From Shinella lacus (GTDB lineage Bacteria; Pseudomonadota; Alphaproteobacteria; Rhizobiales; Rhizobiaceae): DNA of 64,000 nt. The translations under genes were made by a program, and so were the position numbers. Of this stretch, positions 8,646 through 17,775 are shown in pieces. Position 1 is the first letter of the stretch, and each line of letters starts with the position of its first letter. The notes below the pieces were generated by a model, which was not told the DNA's origin, did not search any database, and saw only the letters and a list, made by a program, of their open reading frames with translations. The stretch is from the NCBI RefSeq assembly GCF_010994755.1, contig NZ_WHSB02000019.1, forward strand, positions 47,048 through 111,047. The letters run 5' to 3'.

Positions 8646-9446
8646 ATGGCTCGTTCAGCTCTTCTCAACGTCATGGTTCAGGCCGCCTTCAAGGCCGGCA
8701 AGTCGCTCGCCCGCGATTTCGGCGAAGTGCAGAACCTGCAGGTTTCGCTCAAAGGCCCCGGCGATTACGTCTCCCAGGCCGACCGCAAGGCGGAAAAGCT
8801 GCTGCGCGAGGAACTGCTGAAGTCGCGGCCGACCTATGGTTTCCTCGGTGAGGAATCCGAGGAGATCATCGGCACGGACGGCGCGCATCGCTGGATCGTC
8901 GATCCGCTCGATGGCACGACCAACTTCCTGCACGGCATTCCGGCCTTCGCCGTCTCGATCGCGCTGGAGCGCAATGGCGAGATCGTCGCGGCCGTGGTGC
9001 TGAACCCGGCGACCGACGAGCTCTTCACCGCCGAGCGCGGCGGCGGCGCCTTTGTCAACGACCGCCGCCTGCGCGTCGCGGCCCGCAAGAACCTGTCGGA
9101 TGCCGTCATCGGTTGCGGCGTGCCGCATCTCGGCCGCGGCAACCACGGCAAGTTCCTCGTCGAGCTGCGCCACGTCATGGGCGAAGTCGCCGGCATGCGC
9201 CGCCTCGGCTCCGCCTCGCTCGACCTCGCCTATGTCGCCGCCGGCCGTTTCGACGGTTTCTGGGAGCGCGACCTCATGCCGTGGGATCTCGCAGCCGGCC
9301 TTCTCCTGATTCGCGAGGCCGGCGGTTATGCAACCGATCTCGACGGCGGCAATGCCATGTTCGATACCGGCACAGTGGTCGCCGGCAACGAATATATCCA
9401 CAAGGCGCTGCGCGACGTGGTGCATCGCCCGGTGCCGACGCGCTAA
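8646..9446 (+). CDS. suhB: Inositol monophosphatase family protein
   Basis: A 266-residue metal-dependent phosphatase. The metal-site signatures are LGEESEE, IVDPLDGTTNFLHG and the C-terminal WERDLMPWDLAAGLLLIREAGG, all intact, so it should hydrolyse inositol-1-phosphate or related sugar and nucleotide phosphates. SuhB proteins can also assist transcription antitermination, which cannot be judged here. The upstream 180 bases (8465-8645) hold no gene; they contain a GGCGCG-TTTT-CGCGCC hairpin without a T run. The symbol is by family resemblance. Confidence 0.92.
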   Translation: MARSALLNVMVQAAFKAGKSLARDFGEVQNLQVSLKGPGDYVSQADRKAEKLLREELLKSRPTYGFLGEESEEIIGTDGAHRWIVDPLDGTTNFLHGIPAFAVSIALERNGEIVAAVVLNPATDELFTAERGGGAFVNDRRLRVAARKNLSDAVIGCGVPHLGRGNHGKFLVELRHVMGEVAGMRRLGSASLDLAYVAAGRFDGFWERDLMPWDLAAGLLLIREAGGYATDLDGGNAMFDTGTVVAGNEYIHKALRDVVHRPVPTR

Positions 9447-9556
9447 CAGCGTGTGATAGCGGCGCTTTCCTGCGCCGCTGTGGCCGGCAAGCCCTTCAAT
9501 TCGGCATAATCTTCCTCTAGTCTCCCGCCCGACCGAGGAAGTGGAGATGCGACTAC

Positions 9557-10636
9557 ATGGCTAAGCTGGCGCTGTCGGGTTGGGGAGGGTCGGCCGAGTC
9601 CGGGGACGATTATCCCCACAAACTCTCGAGCCCCATGGCGTTCTTCTGGACGATGGTGATCTTCCTCATCATCGTCGGGTTCGTCGCTGCCATTCTCTTC
9701 CGCCAGGCGCAATCGGCCTTCCTCAGCAATCCGGGTCTCAACGGCCTCATCATCGGCGTGCTGCTGATCGGCATCCTGCTGGTGTTCAACCATGTGCTGG
9801 CGCTTCGGCCGGAAGTGCGCTGGTTCAATTCCTTCCGCGCGGCAGGCAGCGCGGAAAAAGTCGGGCGCGACCCGGTGCTGCTCGCGCCGATGCGTTCGCT
9901 GATCGGCCGGCGCCATTCGATGGCGCTGTCGACAGCGGCGCTGCGCTCCATCCTCGATTCCATCGCCACCCGCCTCGACGAATCGCGCGATACGTCGCGC
10001 TACCTCATCGGCCTCCTCGTCTTCCTCGGCCTGCTCGGCACCTTCTGGGGCCTGCTCGGCACGATCGGCTCGATCAGCGCGGTCATCCAGTCGCTCGATG
10101 CCGGCGGCGGCACGGCGAACGACATTCTCACCGCCCTCAAGGAAGGTCTCTCCGCGCCGCTCGAAGGCATGGGCACGGCCTTCTCCACCTCGCTCTTCGG
10201 TCTTGCGAGCTCGCTGATCCTCGGCTTCCTTGATCTCCAGGCCGGCCGCGCGCAGAACCGCTTCTATACGGAGCTGGAAAACTGGCTCTCCTCCGTCACC
10301 GATGTCGGCTCGGAGCTCCAGCCGGCGGCCGACCTCGCGGCGTCGTCCGCCACCGACGTGCAGGCGCTGGCCCAGCAGATCCTGAAACTCGCGCAGGAAG
10401 GCGGCGCCGGCCGCTCGACCGCGGCGATGGCGAGCCTTGCGGAAGGCATTCAGGGTCTCGTCAAGAACATGCGCAGCGAGCAGCAGATGCTGCGCGACTG
10501 GATCGAGGCGCAGCAGGAGGAATCGAAGGCGCTGCGCCGCACGCTGGACAGGATCGCCGCGCGCAGCGGTGAAAAGGCCGTGGAAAAACTGCCGGAGCGC
10601 GTCACGGAAAAAGCCCACAAGGCCGGGGGCGAATAA
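9557..10636 (+). CDS. MotA/TolQ/ExbB-like proton-channel protein
   Basis: A 359-residue membrane protein with four hydrophobic segments at about residues 27-49, 60-80, 150-175 and 205-230. The last two contain LGLLGTFWGLLGTIGSI and GMGTAFSTSLFGLASSLILGF, the channel-forming pattern of MotA/TolQ/ExbB proteins. The C-terminal third is a long charged helix in the cytoplasm. Its stop is followed immediately, with no gap, by the OmpA/MotB-like gene, so the two form one machine. It is not in a flagellar or ton locus and is distinct from the true TolQ at 39759. Function unknown. Confidence 0.85.
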   Translation: MAKLALSGWGGSAESGDDYPHKLSSPMAFFWTMVIFLIIVGFVAAILFRQAQSAFLSNPGLNGLIIGVLLIGILLVFNHVLALRPEVRWFNSFRAAGSAEKVGRDPVLLAPMRSLIGRRHSMALSTAALRSILDSIATRLDESRDTSRYLIGLLVFLGLLGTFWGLLGTIGSISAVIQSLDAGGGTANDILTALKEGLSAPLEGMGTAFSTSLFGLASSLILGFLDLQAGRAQNRFYTELENWLSSVTDVGSELQPAADLAASSATDVQALAQQILKLAQEGGAGRSTAAMASLAEGIQGLVKNMRSEQQMLRDWIEAQQEESKALRRTLDRIAARSGEKAVEKLPERVTEKAHKAGGE

Positions 10637-11668
10637 ATGGCGCTCGCCCGCAACCGGCGCAGCCAGCGGACGGTCGATTACTGGCCGGGTTTCGTCGATG
10701 CGCTGTCGACGCTGCTGCTCTCCATCATGTTCCTGCTCACCGTCTTCGTGCTGGCGCAGTTCTTCCTCAGCCGCGAAATCTCCGGCAAGGACGACGTGCT
10801 CAACCGGCTGACCAGCCAGATCAACGAGTTGACGCAGCTGCTGGCGCTGGAAAAGAGCGGCAAGCAGGATCTCGAAGATTCGCTCGCCAATCTCCAGGCC
10901 TCGCTCGCCCAGTCGGAAAGCGACCGCACTCGCCTGCAGCAATTGCTCGATAGCGGCGCCGGTGCTTCCGATGTCGCAACGGCCCGCGCGACCACGCTGG
11001 AAGGCGAGCTAGATGCGGAAAAGCAGGTGACAGCGCGCGCCATGAGCCAGATCGAGCTCCTCAACCAGCAGATTGCGGCGCTGCGCAGCCAGATCGCCGC
11101 CGTGGAGGAGGCGCTCCAGGCCTCCGAGGCGAAGGACCAGTCCTCGCAGGCGAAGATCGCCGATCTCGGCCGCCGCCTCAACGTCGCGCTGGCGCAGCGC
11201 GTGCAGGAACTCAACCGCTACCGGTCCGACTTCTTCGGCCGCCTGCGCGAAATCCTCTCCGACCGCGAAAACATCCGCATCGTCGGCGACCGCTTCGTCT
11301 TCCAGTCGGAAGTGCTGTTCCCCTCGGGCGGCAACGAGCTGAACGCGGAAGGGCAGGCGGAGATGGGCAAGCTCGCCACCGCGTTGCTCGACCTTTCGCG
11401 TGAAATCCCCGCCGAGATCAACTGGGTGCTGCGCGTCGACGGCCATACCGACAATGTGCCGCTCTCCGGCACCGGCCGCTACCGCGACAACTGGGAGCTC
11501 TCCTCCGCCCGCGCGACCTCCGTCGTGAAGTTCCTCATCGCCAACGGCGTGCCGGCCAACCGGCTCGTCGCGGCGGGCTTTGGCGAGTTCCAGCCGATCG
11601 CCGAAGGGCAGGACGACGCGGCGCGCGCCACCAATCGGCGTATCGAGTTGAAACTCACCGAACGCTAA
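10637..11668 (+). CDS. MotB-like protein: membrane anchor, coiled coil, OmpA peptidoglycan-binding domain
   Basis: A 343-residue protein. The first 45 residues hold a MotB-like plug: WPGFVDALSTLLLSIMFLL, where Asp21 sits at the position of the proton-binding Asp of MotB. Residues about 50-195 are a long Gln/Glu-rich coiled coil. The C-terminal domain (about 210-343) is OmpA-like, with RVDGHTDNVPL, NWELSSARATSVVKFL, AAGFGEFQPIA and RATNRRIELKL. It should anchor the partner channel to peptidoglycan. TAA of the upstream gene directly abuts its ATG. This architecture also occurs in Zorya ZorA/ZorB, but no ZorC/ZorD/ZorE genes are nearby. Confidence 0.88.
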   Translation: MALARNRRSQRTVDYWPGFVDALSTLLLSIMFLLTVFVLAQFFLSREISGKDDVLNRLTSQINELTQLLALEKSGKQDLEDSLANLQASLAQSESDRTRLQQLLDSGAGASDVATARATTLEGELDAEKQVTARAMSQIELLNQQIAALRSQIAAVEEALQASEAKDQSSQAKIADLGRRLNVALAQRVQELNRYRSDFFGRLREILSDRENIRIVGDRFVFQSEVLFPSGGNELNAEGQAEMGKLATALLDLSREIPAEINWVLRVDGHTDNVPLSGTGRYRDNWELSSARATSVVKFLIANGVPANRLVAAGFGEFQPIAEGQDDAARATNRRIELKLTER

Positions 11669-11809
11669 GACCGATCAACACTCAGCCCAGGCCGGCCTGC
11701 AAACGGCGATTTTCCGTGCTTCCGGTGCTCACGTACTGAAAGTACGCTGCGCTCCGGGTCACGGAAACTCACCATTTTCGGCACAGCCTGAACTGAATGT
11801 CGATCGGTC
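11669..11809. repeat. Long imperfect intergenic palindrome
   Basis: Nested inverted repeats: outer GACCGATC (11669) / GATCGGTC (11809), then CAGGC / GCCTG, then TTTCCGTG / CACGGAAA, with GTACTGAAAGTAC near the centre. Together they make a 141-base palindrome filling the space between the OmpA-like gene and the FAD dehydrogenase. It looks like a mosaic repeat element of the rhizobial type. As RNA it would fold into one long rod and may end the upstream transcript. Confidence 0.6.
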
Positions 11810-11877
11810 CTAGCCGCCTTCGTTGATCTTACGCAGACGTGCGCGTAAGTTTTCCCGATAGGGGCGGGAGGCTTGCG

Positions 11878-13521
11878 GTGGATTGCGATCTGTTGGTAAT
11901 CGGGGCGGGGCTTGCGGGCCTCGTGGCGGCGACGGAGGCGGCCGGCCGCGGCTTTAAGGTCATCGTCATCGACCAGGAGGGCGAGCAGAGCCTTGGCGGG
12001 CAGGCCTTCTGGTCGCTCGGTGGACTGTTCTTCATCGACAGTCCGGAACAGCGGCGCCTGCGCATTCGCGACACTCTCGCGCTCGCCCGGCAGGACTGGT
12101 TCGGCTCGGCGGGCTTCGACCGGCCGGAGGATCACTGGCCGCGCCTGTGGGCGGATGCCTATCTCGACTTTGCCAGCGGCGAGAAACGCGCCTGGCTGCA
12201 TGCCATGGGCATGCGCTGGTTCCCCGTCGTCGGCTGGGCAGAGCGTGGCGGCGGGCTTGCCACCGGGCACGGTAATTCGGTGCCGCGCTTTCACGTCACC
12301 TGGGGCACCGGCCCGGGTGTGTTGGCGCCTTTCCTCAAGCGGGCCGAGGCGTTGCGTGCGTCCAAGGCGCTCTTCTTCCGCTTCCGCCATCGGGTGGACG
12401 GCCTCATCGTCGAGAACGGCGCGATCGTCGGCGCGCATGGCGCCGTGCTGAAGCCGGACAATGCCGGGCGGGGCCGGTCGAGCTCACGCGAGGTCGTGGG
12501 CGATTTCAGCCTGCGCGCCGGCGCCGTGCTTGTCGCCTCCGGCGGCATCGGCGGCAATCCAGATCTCGTGCGGCAGAACTGGCCGCGCGACCGCCTCGGC
12601 GAACCGCCGGATTTCATGGTGAGCGGCGTTCCGGCCCATGTCGACGGGCGCATGCTGGCGATTGCGCAGACGGCCGGCGGCTCCGTCATCAATGGCGACC
12701 GCATGTGGCATTACACCGAGGGCCTCCGGAACTGGGATCCGATCTGGCCGGGCCATGGCATCCGCATCCTGCCGGGGCCATCCTCGCTCTGGCTCGATGC
12801 GACGGGCCGGCGTTTTGCGGCCCCCGCCATGCCGGGTTTCGACACGCTGGCGACACTGAAGGCGATCCGCGCGACCGGCCATGACCATAGCTGGTTCATC
12901 CTGACGCGGGCGATCATCAAGAAGGAATTCGCGCTCTCCGGGTCCGAGCAGAACCCCGATCTCACCGGCAAGGACATCCCGCTGCTGCTGAAACGCCTCG
13001 GCCGGAACCCGCCCGGCCCGGTGCAGGCCTTCATGGACAAGGGTGCGGATTTCGTGGTGCGCAACGATCTCGCCGACCTCGTCTCCGCCATGAACGGTCT
13101 CACCGGCGAGCCGCTTCTGGACGTGGCGCGGGTGCGGGCCGAAGTGGAGGCGCGCGACCGGGAGATCGACAACCCCTTCTCCAAGGATGCGCAGGTCACA
13201 GCGATCCGCGGCGCGCGCGCCTATCTCGGCGACAGGCTGATGCGCACGGCGCGGCCGCACCGGCTGCTCGATCCGAAGGCCGGACCACTGATTGCCGTGC
13301 GGCTCAACATCCTGACGCGCAAGACGCTGGGCGGCTTGCAGACCAATCTGTCCGGGCAAGTGCTGGAGCTTTCCGGCAAGCCGGTGCCGGGCCTCTATGC
13401 GGCGGGCGAGGCGGCCGGTTTCGGCGGCGGCGGCTTGCATGGCTACAATGCGCTGGAGGGCACGTTCCTCGGCGGCTGCCTGTTTTCCGGCCGCGTGGCG
13501 GGAAGGGCGGTCGGCGCCTGA
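11878..13521 (+). CDS. FAD-dependent dehydrogenase (fumarate reductase / ketosteroid dehydrogenase-like)
   Basis: A 547-residue flavoprotein. The N-terminal LLVIGAGLAGLVAATEAAGRG is the Rossmann dinucleotide-binding motif, followed by LGGQAFWSLGGLF. The C-terminal GLYAAGEAAGFGGGGLHGYNALEGTFLGGCLFSG segment closes the FAD site as in the FAD_binding_2 family. Family members reduce or dehydrogenate ketosteroids, fumarate-like acids or tricarballylate; the substrate is unknown. The GTG start at 11878 follows GGGAGG with good spacing, whereas a GTG 39 bases earlier has no such site. It is convergent with the TctC gene. Confidence 0.88.
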   Translation: MDCDLLVIGAGLAGLVAATEAAGRGFKVIVIDQEGEQSLGGQAFWSLGGLFFIDSPEQRRLRIRDTLALARQDWFGSAGFDRPEDHWPRLWADAYLDFASGEKRAWLHAMGMRWFPVVGWAERGGGLATGHGNSVPRFHVTWGTGPGVLAPFLKRAEALRASKALFFRFRHRVDGLIVENGAIVGAHGAVLKPDNAGRGRSSSREVVGDFSLRAGAVLVASGGIGGNPDLVRQNWPRDRLGEPPDFMVSGVPAHVDGRMLAIAQTAGGSVINGDRMWHYTEGLRNWDPIWPGHGIRILPGPSSLWLDATGRRFAAPAMPGFDTLATLKAIRATGHDHSWFILTRAIIKKEFALSGSEQNPDLTGKDIPLLLKRLGRNPPGPVQAFMDKGADFVVRNDLADLVSAMNGLTGEPLLDVARVRAEVEARDREIDNPFSKDAQVTAIRGARAYLGDRLMRTARPHRLLDPKAGPLIAVRLNILTRKTLGGLQTNLSGQVLELSGKPVPGLYAAGEAAGFGGGGLHGYNALEGTFLGGCLFSGRVAGRAVGA

Positions 13522-13540
13522 AAGCGCCGACCGGAGATGA

Positions 13541-14533
13541 TCAATCCATCTGGATCTTGGCGCCTTCGACGACCGGCTTCCACTTGGCAAGCTCGGCGGT
13601 CACATGTTTGCCGAGTTCCTCCGGCGTCGAGCCGACGATCGTCGCGCTGAACTCCTTCATGCGCTCGATGACGGCGGGGTCCTTCAGCGTGTTGTTGGCC
13701 GCCTCATTCAGCTTGGCGACGACCTCCGTCGGCGTGCCGGCCGGCGCAAAGAGCGCGTTCCACGTATAGGTCTCGTAGCCGGGAATGCCGGATTCGGCGA
13801 TGGTCGGCACATCCGGGAAGGAGGCAGCGCGTTCCTTCGTCGTGACGGCGAGCGCGCGCAGCGTGCCGGCCTTGATGTGGGCGGAGGAGGAGGGCAGGTT
13901 GTCGAACATGATCGGGATCTGGTTGCCGATCACGTCATTCAGCGCCGGACCGGAGCCCTTGTAGGGCACATGCTGCATGCTGACGCCGGCCATGCTCTTG
14001 AAGAGTTCGCCGGAAAGGTGCAGCGGCGTGCCGTTGCCCGAAGAGGCATAGCTGTAGCCCTGCGGATCGGCCTTCAGGAGCGCCAGCAGCTCCTCGACAT
14101 TCTTCGCCGGCAGTTCGGGATTCACCACCAGCACGTTCGGCACGACGACGAGCAGCGAGACGGGCGCAAAGTCCTTTTCCGCATCATAGGGTTTCGTCTT
14201 GAGGATGAGCGGGTTCAGCGCATGGGTGGCGACGGTTCCCATCAGGATCGTGTAGCCGTCCGGGTCCGCGCGCGCCACGCGGTCCGCACCGAGGCTGCCG
14301 CCGGCACCGCCGACGTTCTCCACGATGACCTGCTGGCCAAGCCCCTCCGACATCTTCTGCGCGATGATGCGCGCGACCACGTCCGTCGAGCCGCCGGCGG
14401 CGAAGGGCACGACGAGCGTGATGGTCCGGTCGGGAAATTGCTGGGCGCTGGCGGGCAGGCCGAGTGCCAGAGATGCCAGCACGGTGGTGCCGAGGGCCAT
14501 GAGGGTACGGCGGGTGATCGTCGAAAATGCCAC
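13541..14533 (-). CDS. Tripartite tricarboxylate transporter substrate-binding protein (TctC/Bug family)
   Basis: A 330-residue periplasmic binding protein with signal peptide (TLMALGTTVLASLALGLPASAQ). Family motifs: ITLVVPFAAGGSTDVVARI, VENVGGAGGSLGADRVA, YSYASSGNGTPLHLSGELF and MQHVPYKGSGPALNDVIGNQI. Bug proteins bind carboxylates such as citrate, glutamate or nicotinate. The GTG start at 14533 has a strong GGAGGAG site. No TctA or TctB membrane genes are beside it, so it is an orphan binding protein, common in alpha- and betaproteobacteria. The ligand is unknown. Confidence 0.93.
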   Translation of the reverse strand: MAFSTITRRTLMALGTTVLASLALGLPASAQQFPDRTITLVVPFAAGGSTDVVARIIAQKMSEGLGQQVIVENVGGAGGSLGADRVARADPDGYTILMGTVATHALNPLILKTKPYDAEKDFAPVSLLVVVPNVLVVNPELPAKNVEELLALLKADPQGYSYASSGNGTPLHLSGELFKSMAGVSMQHVPYKGSGPALNDVIGNQIPIMFDNLPSSSAHIKAGTLRALAVTTKERAASFPDVPTIAESGIPGYETYTWNALFAPAGTPTEVVAKLNEAANNTLKDPAVIERMKEFSATIVGSTPEELGKHVTAELAKWKPVVEGAKIQMD

Positions 14534-14628
14534 GGGGTTCTCCTCCCAATAGTGACGCCGGCCAAGAATGACGCAGGTCGCCCCTTCACAATAGGGCGGC
14601 AGGCCGGGGAGGCAAGGGCAGGTAACGG

Positions 14629-16452
14629 TTAACTCGCCGCGCGGTCTTCTCCCAGGAAAGCCTGGCCGCCATGATCGAACTGCAACCGGGCAAGGCGGGC
14701 ATAGAGGCCATCCTGGCGGATCAGCGACTGGTGCGTGCCCTCCTCGACGACGCGGCCGGCCTCCATGACGAGGATGCGGTCGGCCTTGAGCACGGTCGCA
14801 AGGCGATGCGCAATGACGATCGTCGTGCGCTTGCCCATCTGGCCGTCGAGCGCCTTCTGCACCAGCGTCTCGCTTTCGGCATCGAGCGCGGAGGTCGCCT
14901 CGTCGAGCAGCAGCAGGGGCGCATCCTTCAGGATGGCGCGGGCAATCGCGATGCGCTGGCGCTGGCCGCCGGACAGGGTCACGCCGCGCTCGCCGACCAT
15001 CGTGTCGCACCCCTTGTCGAGGCGCGCGATGAACTCTTCCGCCTGTGCGGCGCGGGCGGCGGCCTGCACCGCCTCGTCGCTGACATTGGTCAGTCCGAAG
15101 GCGATGTTGTCGCGGATCGTCGCGGCGAAGATGGTGACGTCCTGTGGCACCAGCGCGATGCGGCGGCGCAGCTCTTCCGGGTCGGCGGCGCGCAGGTCCA
15201 CGCCGTCGAGCGAGATTCTGCCGGCATCGGGATCGTAGAAACGCAGGATGAGTGACAGGATCGTGCTCTTGCCGGCGCCGGAGGGGCCGACGATGGCGAC
15301 GGTCTCGCCGGGTTTCACCGCGAAGCTCAGGCCGTTGACGCTGCGATAGCCGGGACGGGCAGGGTAGGAGAAGTGCACGTCCTCGAAGGCGAGTTCGCCG
15401 CGGGCGGGCTGCGGCAGTGCGACGGGATGGGCAGGCGCCTTGATCGCCGGGTTTTCGGCGAGCAGTTCCGTCAGGCGTTCGGCGGCACCGGCGGCCTGCG
15501 AAAGCTCGCCCCAGACTTCCGACAGCGCGCCGAGGCTGCCGGCGGCGAAGACGGCGTAGAGCAGGAACTGGCCGAGCGTGCCGGGCGAAAGATTGCCGGC
15601 GAGCACGTCGCGGGCGCCGAACCACAGGACGGCGACGACGGAACCGAAGATCATGGCGATCGCAAAACCCGTCAGCAGCGAGCGGGCGCGGATGGCGGCG
15701 CGGGCGGCTTCATAGGCGCTTTCGACATTGCCGAAGAAGCGGGCGCGGGCGGCTTCTTCCGCATTGAAGGCCTGGAGCGTGCGGGTCGCGCCGATCGCCT
15801 CGCCGGCATAGGCGGAGGCTGCGGCGAGTGTATCCTGCGCCTCGCGCGAGCGGCGACGCACGGAGCGGCCGAAGGCGACAAGCGGGAAGACGATGACCGG
15901 AATGGCCGCGATGACGAGGCTGGACAGTTTCGGGCTGGTATAGACCATCATCGCGATGGCACCCAGACAGAGGATGAGATTGCGCAGTGCCACCGAGGCC
16001 GTCGCGCCGACGGCGGACTTGATCTGCGTCGTATCGGCGGTGAGCCGCGAGACGATCTCGCCGGATTGGTTCACATCGAAGAAGGCGGGCGACAGTTTCG
16101 TCACATGGGCGAACACGTCACGGCGGAGATCCGCGACGATACGCTCGCCGAGCGTGATGACGAAATAGTAGCGCATACCGCTCGCGACCGCGAGCAGGCC
16201 GGCCAGCACGAAGAGCATCATGAAATAGGTGTTGATGAAGCCTGCATCGGCACCGGAGAAGCCATGGTCGATCATGCGGCGCACGGCGAGCGGCAGGATG
16301 AGCGTCGTGATGGCGGCCATGACCAGCGCCACGAGCGCACCGGCGACGAGGCCGCGGTAACGGCCGATATAGGGAAGGAGCCTGCCCAGCGGACGGACGG
16401 TCCGGCGCTCGGTTTTCGCCGGCGCGGTTGCTTCTCTGTCTGCGGACACCAT
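14629..16452 (-). CDS. ABC transporter, fused permease and ATPase (MsbA-like exporter)
   Basis: A 607-residue half-transporter that should dimerise. Six membrane helices occupy about residues 25-310 (first: [20 protein letters not shown]), with [20 protein letters not shown] in the coupling region. The nucleotide-binding domain shows Walker [11 protein letters not shown]-loop ALVPQD, signature [14 protein letters not shown], Walker [13 protein letters not shown] and switch His in VIAHRLAT. The substrate (lipid, drug or peptide) cannot be told. The start at MVSADRE was preferred to an upstream ATG, which would add a non-family extension; neither has a strong ribosome site. Divergent from rpmE. 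Confidence 0.93.
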   Translation of the reverse strand: MVSADREATAPAKTERRTVRPLGRLLPYIGRYRGLVAGALVALVMAAITTLILPLAVRRMIDHGFSGADAGFINTYFMMLFVLAGLLAVASGMRYYFVITLGERIVADLRRDVFAHVTKLSPAFFDVNQSGEIVSRLTADTTQIKSAVGATASVALRNLILCLGAIAMMVYTSPKLSSLVIAAIPVIVFPLVAFGRSVRRRSREAQDTLAAASAYAGEAIGATRTLQAFNAEEAARARFFGNVESAYEAARAAIRARSLLTGFAIAMIFGSVVAVLWFGARDVLAGNLSPGTLGQFLLYAVFAAGSLGALSEVWGELSQAAGAAERLTELLAENPAIKAPAHPVALPQPARGELAFEDVHFSYPARPGYRSVNGLSFAVKPGETVAIVGPSGAGKSTILSLILRFYDPDAGRISLDGVDLRAADPEELRRRIALVPQDVTIFAATIRDNIAFGLTNVSDEAVQAAARAAQAEEFIARLDKGCDTMVGERGVTLSGGQRQRIAIARAILKDAPLLLLDEATSALDAESETLVQKALDGQMGKRTTIVIAHRLATVLKADRILVMEAGRVVEEGTHQSLIRQDGLYARLARLQFDHGGQAFLGEDRAAS

Positions 16453-16642
16453 ACCCCCGTTTCCAGTGCCTGGCGGCACGAATTGTCTTTCGGCTCTTGT
16501 TATCCAGACGGCCTTCATGTATAGGCTCGCCATCGAATTGGGAAGCCGTAGGTCTAGCCGACCGCGGCTTCATTTACGTCTTTGGCCCCGCTGTCGCAAT
16601 GCGTTGCGACAAATGGCCCCCGGAACAAGCAGGAAGATTGTC

Positions 16643-16864
16643 ATGAAGGCTGATATCCATCCCGACTACCACGTCATCAAGGTCGTCATGACCGACGGCA
16701 CCGAGTACGAAACCCGCTCGACCTGGGGTTCGGAAGGCGCAACGATGAACCTCGAAATCGACCCGACCTCGCACCCGGCCTGGACCGGCGGCAACCAGCA
16801 GATGCTGGACCGCGGCGGCCGCGTTTCCAAGTTCAAGAAGCGTTTCTCGGGCCTCGGCCTCTAA
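16643..16864 (+). CDS. rpmE: 50S ribosomal protein L31
   Basis: A 73-residue protein beginning [29 protein letters not shown] and ending [13 protein letters not shown], the alphaproteobacterial L31. It lacks the CxxC zinc pairs of long-form E. coli L31. A ribosome site AGGAAG lies 6-8 bases before the ATG. Upstream, 16593-16610 forms a perfect GTCGCAA-TGCG-TTGCGAC hairpin about 30 bases before the start, a possible leader element. A strong terminator follows, so it is a single-gene unit. Confidence 0.96.
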   Translation: MKADIHPDYHVIKVVMTDGTEYETRSTWGSEGATMNLEIDPTSHPAWTGGNQQMLDRGGRVSKFKKRFSGLGL

Positions 16865-16888
16865 TCTGCTTCTACTAGACGATTTCAA

Positions 16889-16914
16889 GAACCCGGCTTC
16901 GGCCGGGTTTTTTG
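16889..16914 (+). terminator. Terminator of rpmE
   Basis: AACCCGGCTTCGGCCGGGTT followed by TTTTG: a stable stem with T run about 25 bases after the rpmE stop. Confidence 0.9.
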
Positions 16915-16951
16915 TTGCCTGCAGTTTGCGGCTTGGCTCGTGCACGCTAAA

Positions 16952-17069
16952 CCCCCTCATCCGGCTGCCGCCACCTTCTCCCCGCTGGGGAGAAGGGGAA
17001 GATCGCTGACGTTCCCACTCTCCTTCTCCCCAGCGGGGAGAAGGTGGCCCGAAGGGTCGGATGAGGGGG
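16952..17069. repeat. RIME-like palindromic intergenic element
   Basis: Outer arms CCCCCTCATCCG and CGGATGAGGGGG and inner 26-base perfect arms beginning CCACCTTCTCCCCGCTGGGG face each other around a ~26-base centre. Each arm is itself a palindrome (CTTCTCCCC..GGGGAGAAG). This composition matches the Rhizobium-specific intergenic mosaic elements known from rhizobial genomes. It is placed exactly between the terminators of two convergent genes. Confidence 0.8.
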
Positions 17070-17084
17070 TGTTCACCAACGGGC

Positions 17085-17112
17085 AACAAAAAAACCCGGC
17101 CGAAGCCGGGTC
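17085..17112 (-). terminator. Terminator of rcdA
   Basis: On the minus strand ACCCGGCTTCGGCCGGGT followed by TTTTTTTG, 26 bases after the rcdA stop. The stem is the same sequence as the rpmE terminator on the other side of the repeat. Confidence 0.88.
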
Positions 17113-17137
17113 CTGTCATGTCGTCTGCAACGGTCGC

Positions 17138-17656
17138 TCAGTTGTTGCCGAAGGCGGTCTGCAGCAGGTTGAGCTGGGCCTGGACGCTGTTCTGGTTGTC
17201 CGGCGAGAAGGTCTGGACGTCCTGCGGGCGGTAGATTTCGCGGTCGAGCAGGGCGATGCGGTTCTGCAGGCGCAGCGAGCGTTCGATCAGGTCGCGGAAG
17301 GCTTCCGGCAGGTCGTTCCAGCCGGGCGCGGTCTTGTCGACGTTGAAGCTGTCGAGGCGCACCTTGTTCTTTTCCGAGAGAACCTGGTCGCGGCTCATCT
17401 CGCCATTATTGACCGCGCGCTGGAGCAGCAACCAGGAGGCCATCTGCATCAGGCGGGTGGTCAGCCGCATCGATTCCGCTGCATAGAGCACCGAGGCCAT
17501 GCGGGGCAGGACCTTGGAGGCTTGGCGACCGATGCCATCCAGATAGCTTGCCGTTTCCTCGACGAGACCCATGCCTTCGGCGTACAGGGACTTGAATTGC
17601 GCCGACGACGCAACATGGCCAGCGAAGCTGACGGTATTCAATCCACGATCGGACAT
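17138..17656 (-). CDS. rcdA: RcdA (DUF1465) protease adaptor for CtrA degradation
   Basis: A 172-residue helical protein. The segment EGMGLVEETASYLDGIGRQ and the core ESMRLTTRLMQMASWLLLQR are characteristic of DUF1465, the family of Caulobacter RcdA. In Caulobacter RcdA is an adaptor that, with CpdR and PopA, helps ClpXP degrade the cell-cycle regulator CtrA. The C-terminus is Gln/Asn-rich and probably disordered, as in RcdA. A perfect CtrA box lies 120-134 bases upstream of the start, which fits feedback control. The family is recognised by eye; adaptor function here is inferred. Confidence 0.82.
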   Translation of the reverse strand: MSDRGLNTVSFAGHVASSAQFKSLYAEGMGLVEETASYLDGIGRQASKVLPRMASVLYAAESMRLTTRLMQMASWLLLQRAVNNGEMSRDQVLSEKNKVRLDSFNVDKTAPGWNDLPEAFRDLIERSLRLQNRIALLDREIYRPQDVQTFSPDNQNSVQAQLNLLQTAFGNN

Positions 17657-17775
17657 GGTGTCATCCCTGTTGAACGCATCACAATGCAGGTAACGGAAGG
17701 TGAGGGCTCTGTGTTCCGAGCCGCCCTTTTATGTCTCAAGGATGATCCCATAACCTAATTCGCGCAAGGGCATTC

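Noticed and set aside
9557..11668. A complete Zorya defence system
   Set aside because: Only the ZorA/ZorB-like architecture is present. No ZorC, ZorD or ZorE-like gene flanks it; neighbours are housekeeping genes.
13541..15625. A 694-codon open frame on the minus strand covering TctC and part of the ABC transporter gene
   Set aside because: Only the last 330 codons are TctC. The rest is an Arg/Pro-rich shadow of the ABC transporter gene, which reads in another frame with full motifs.
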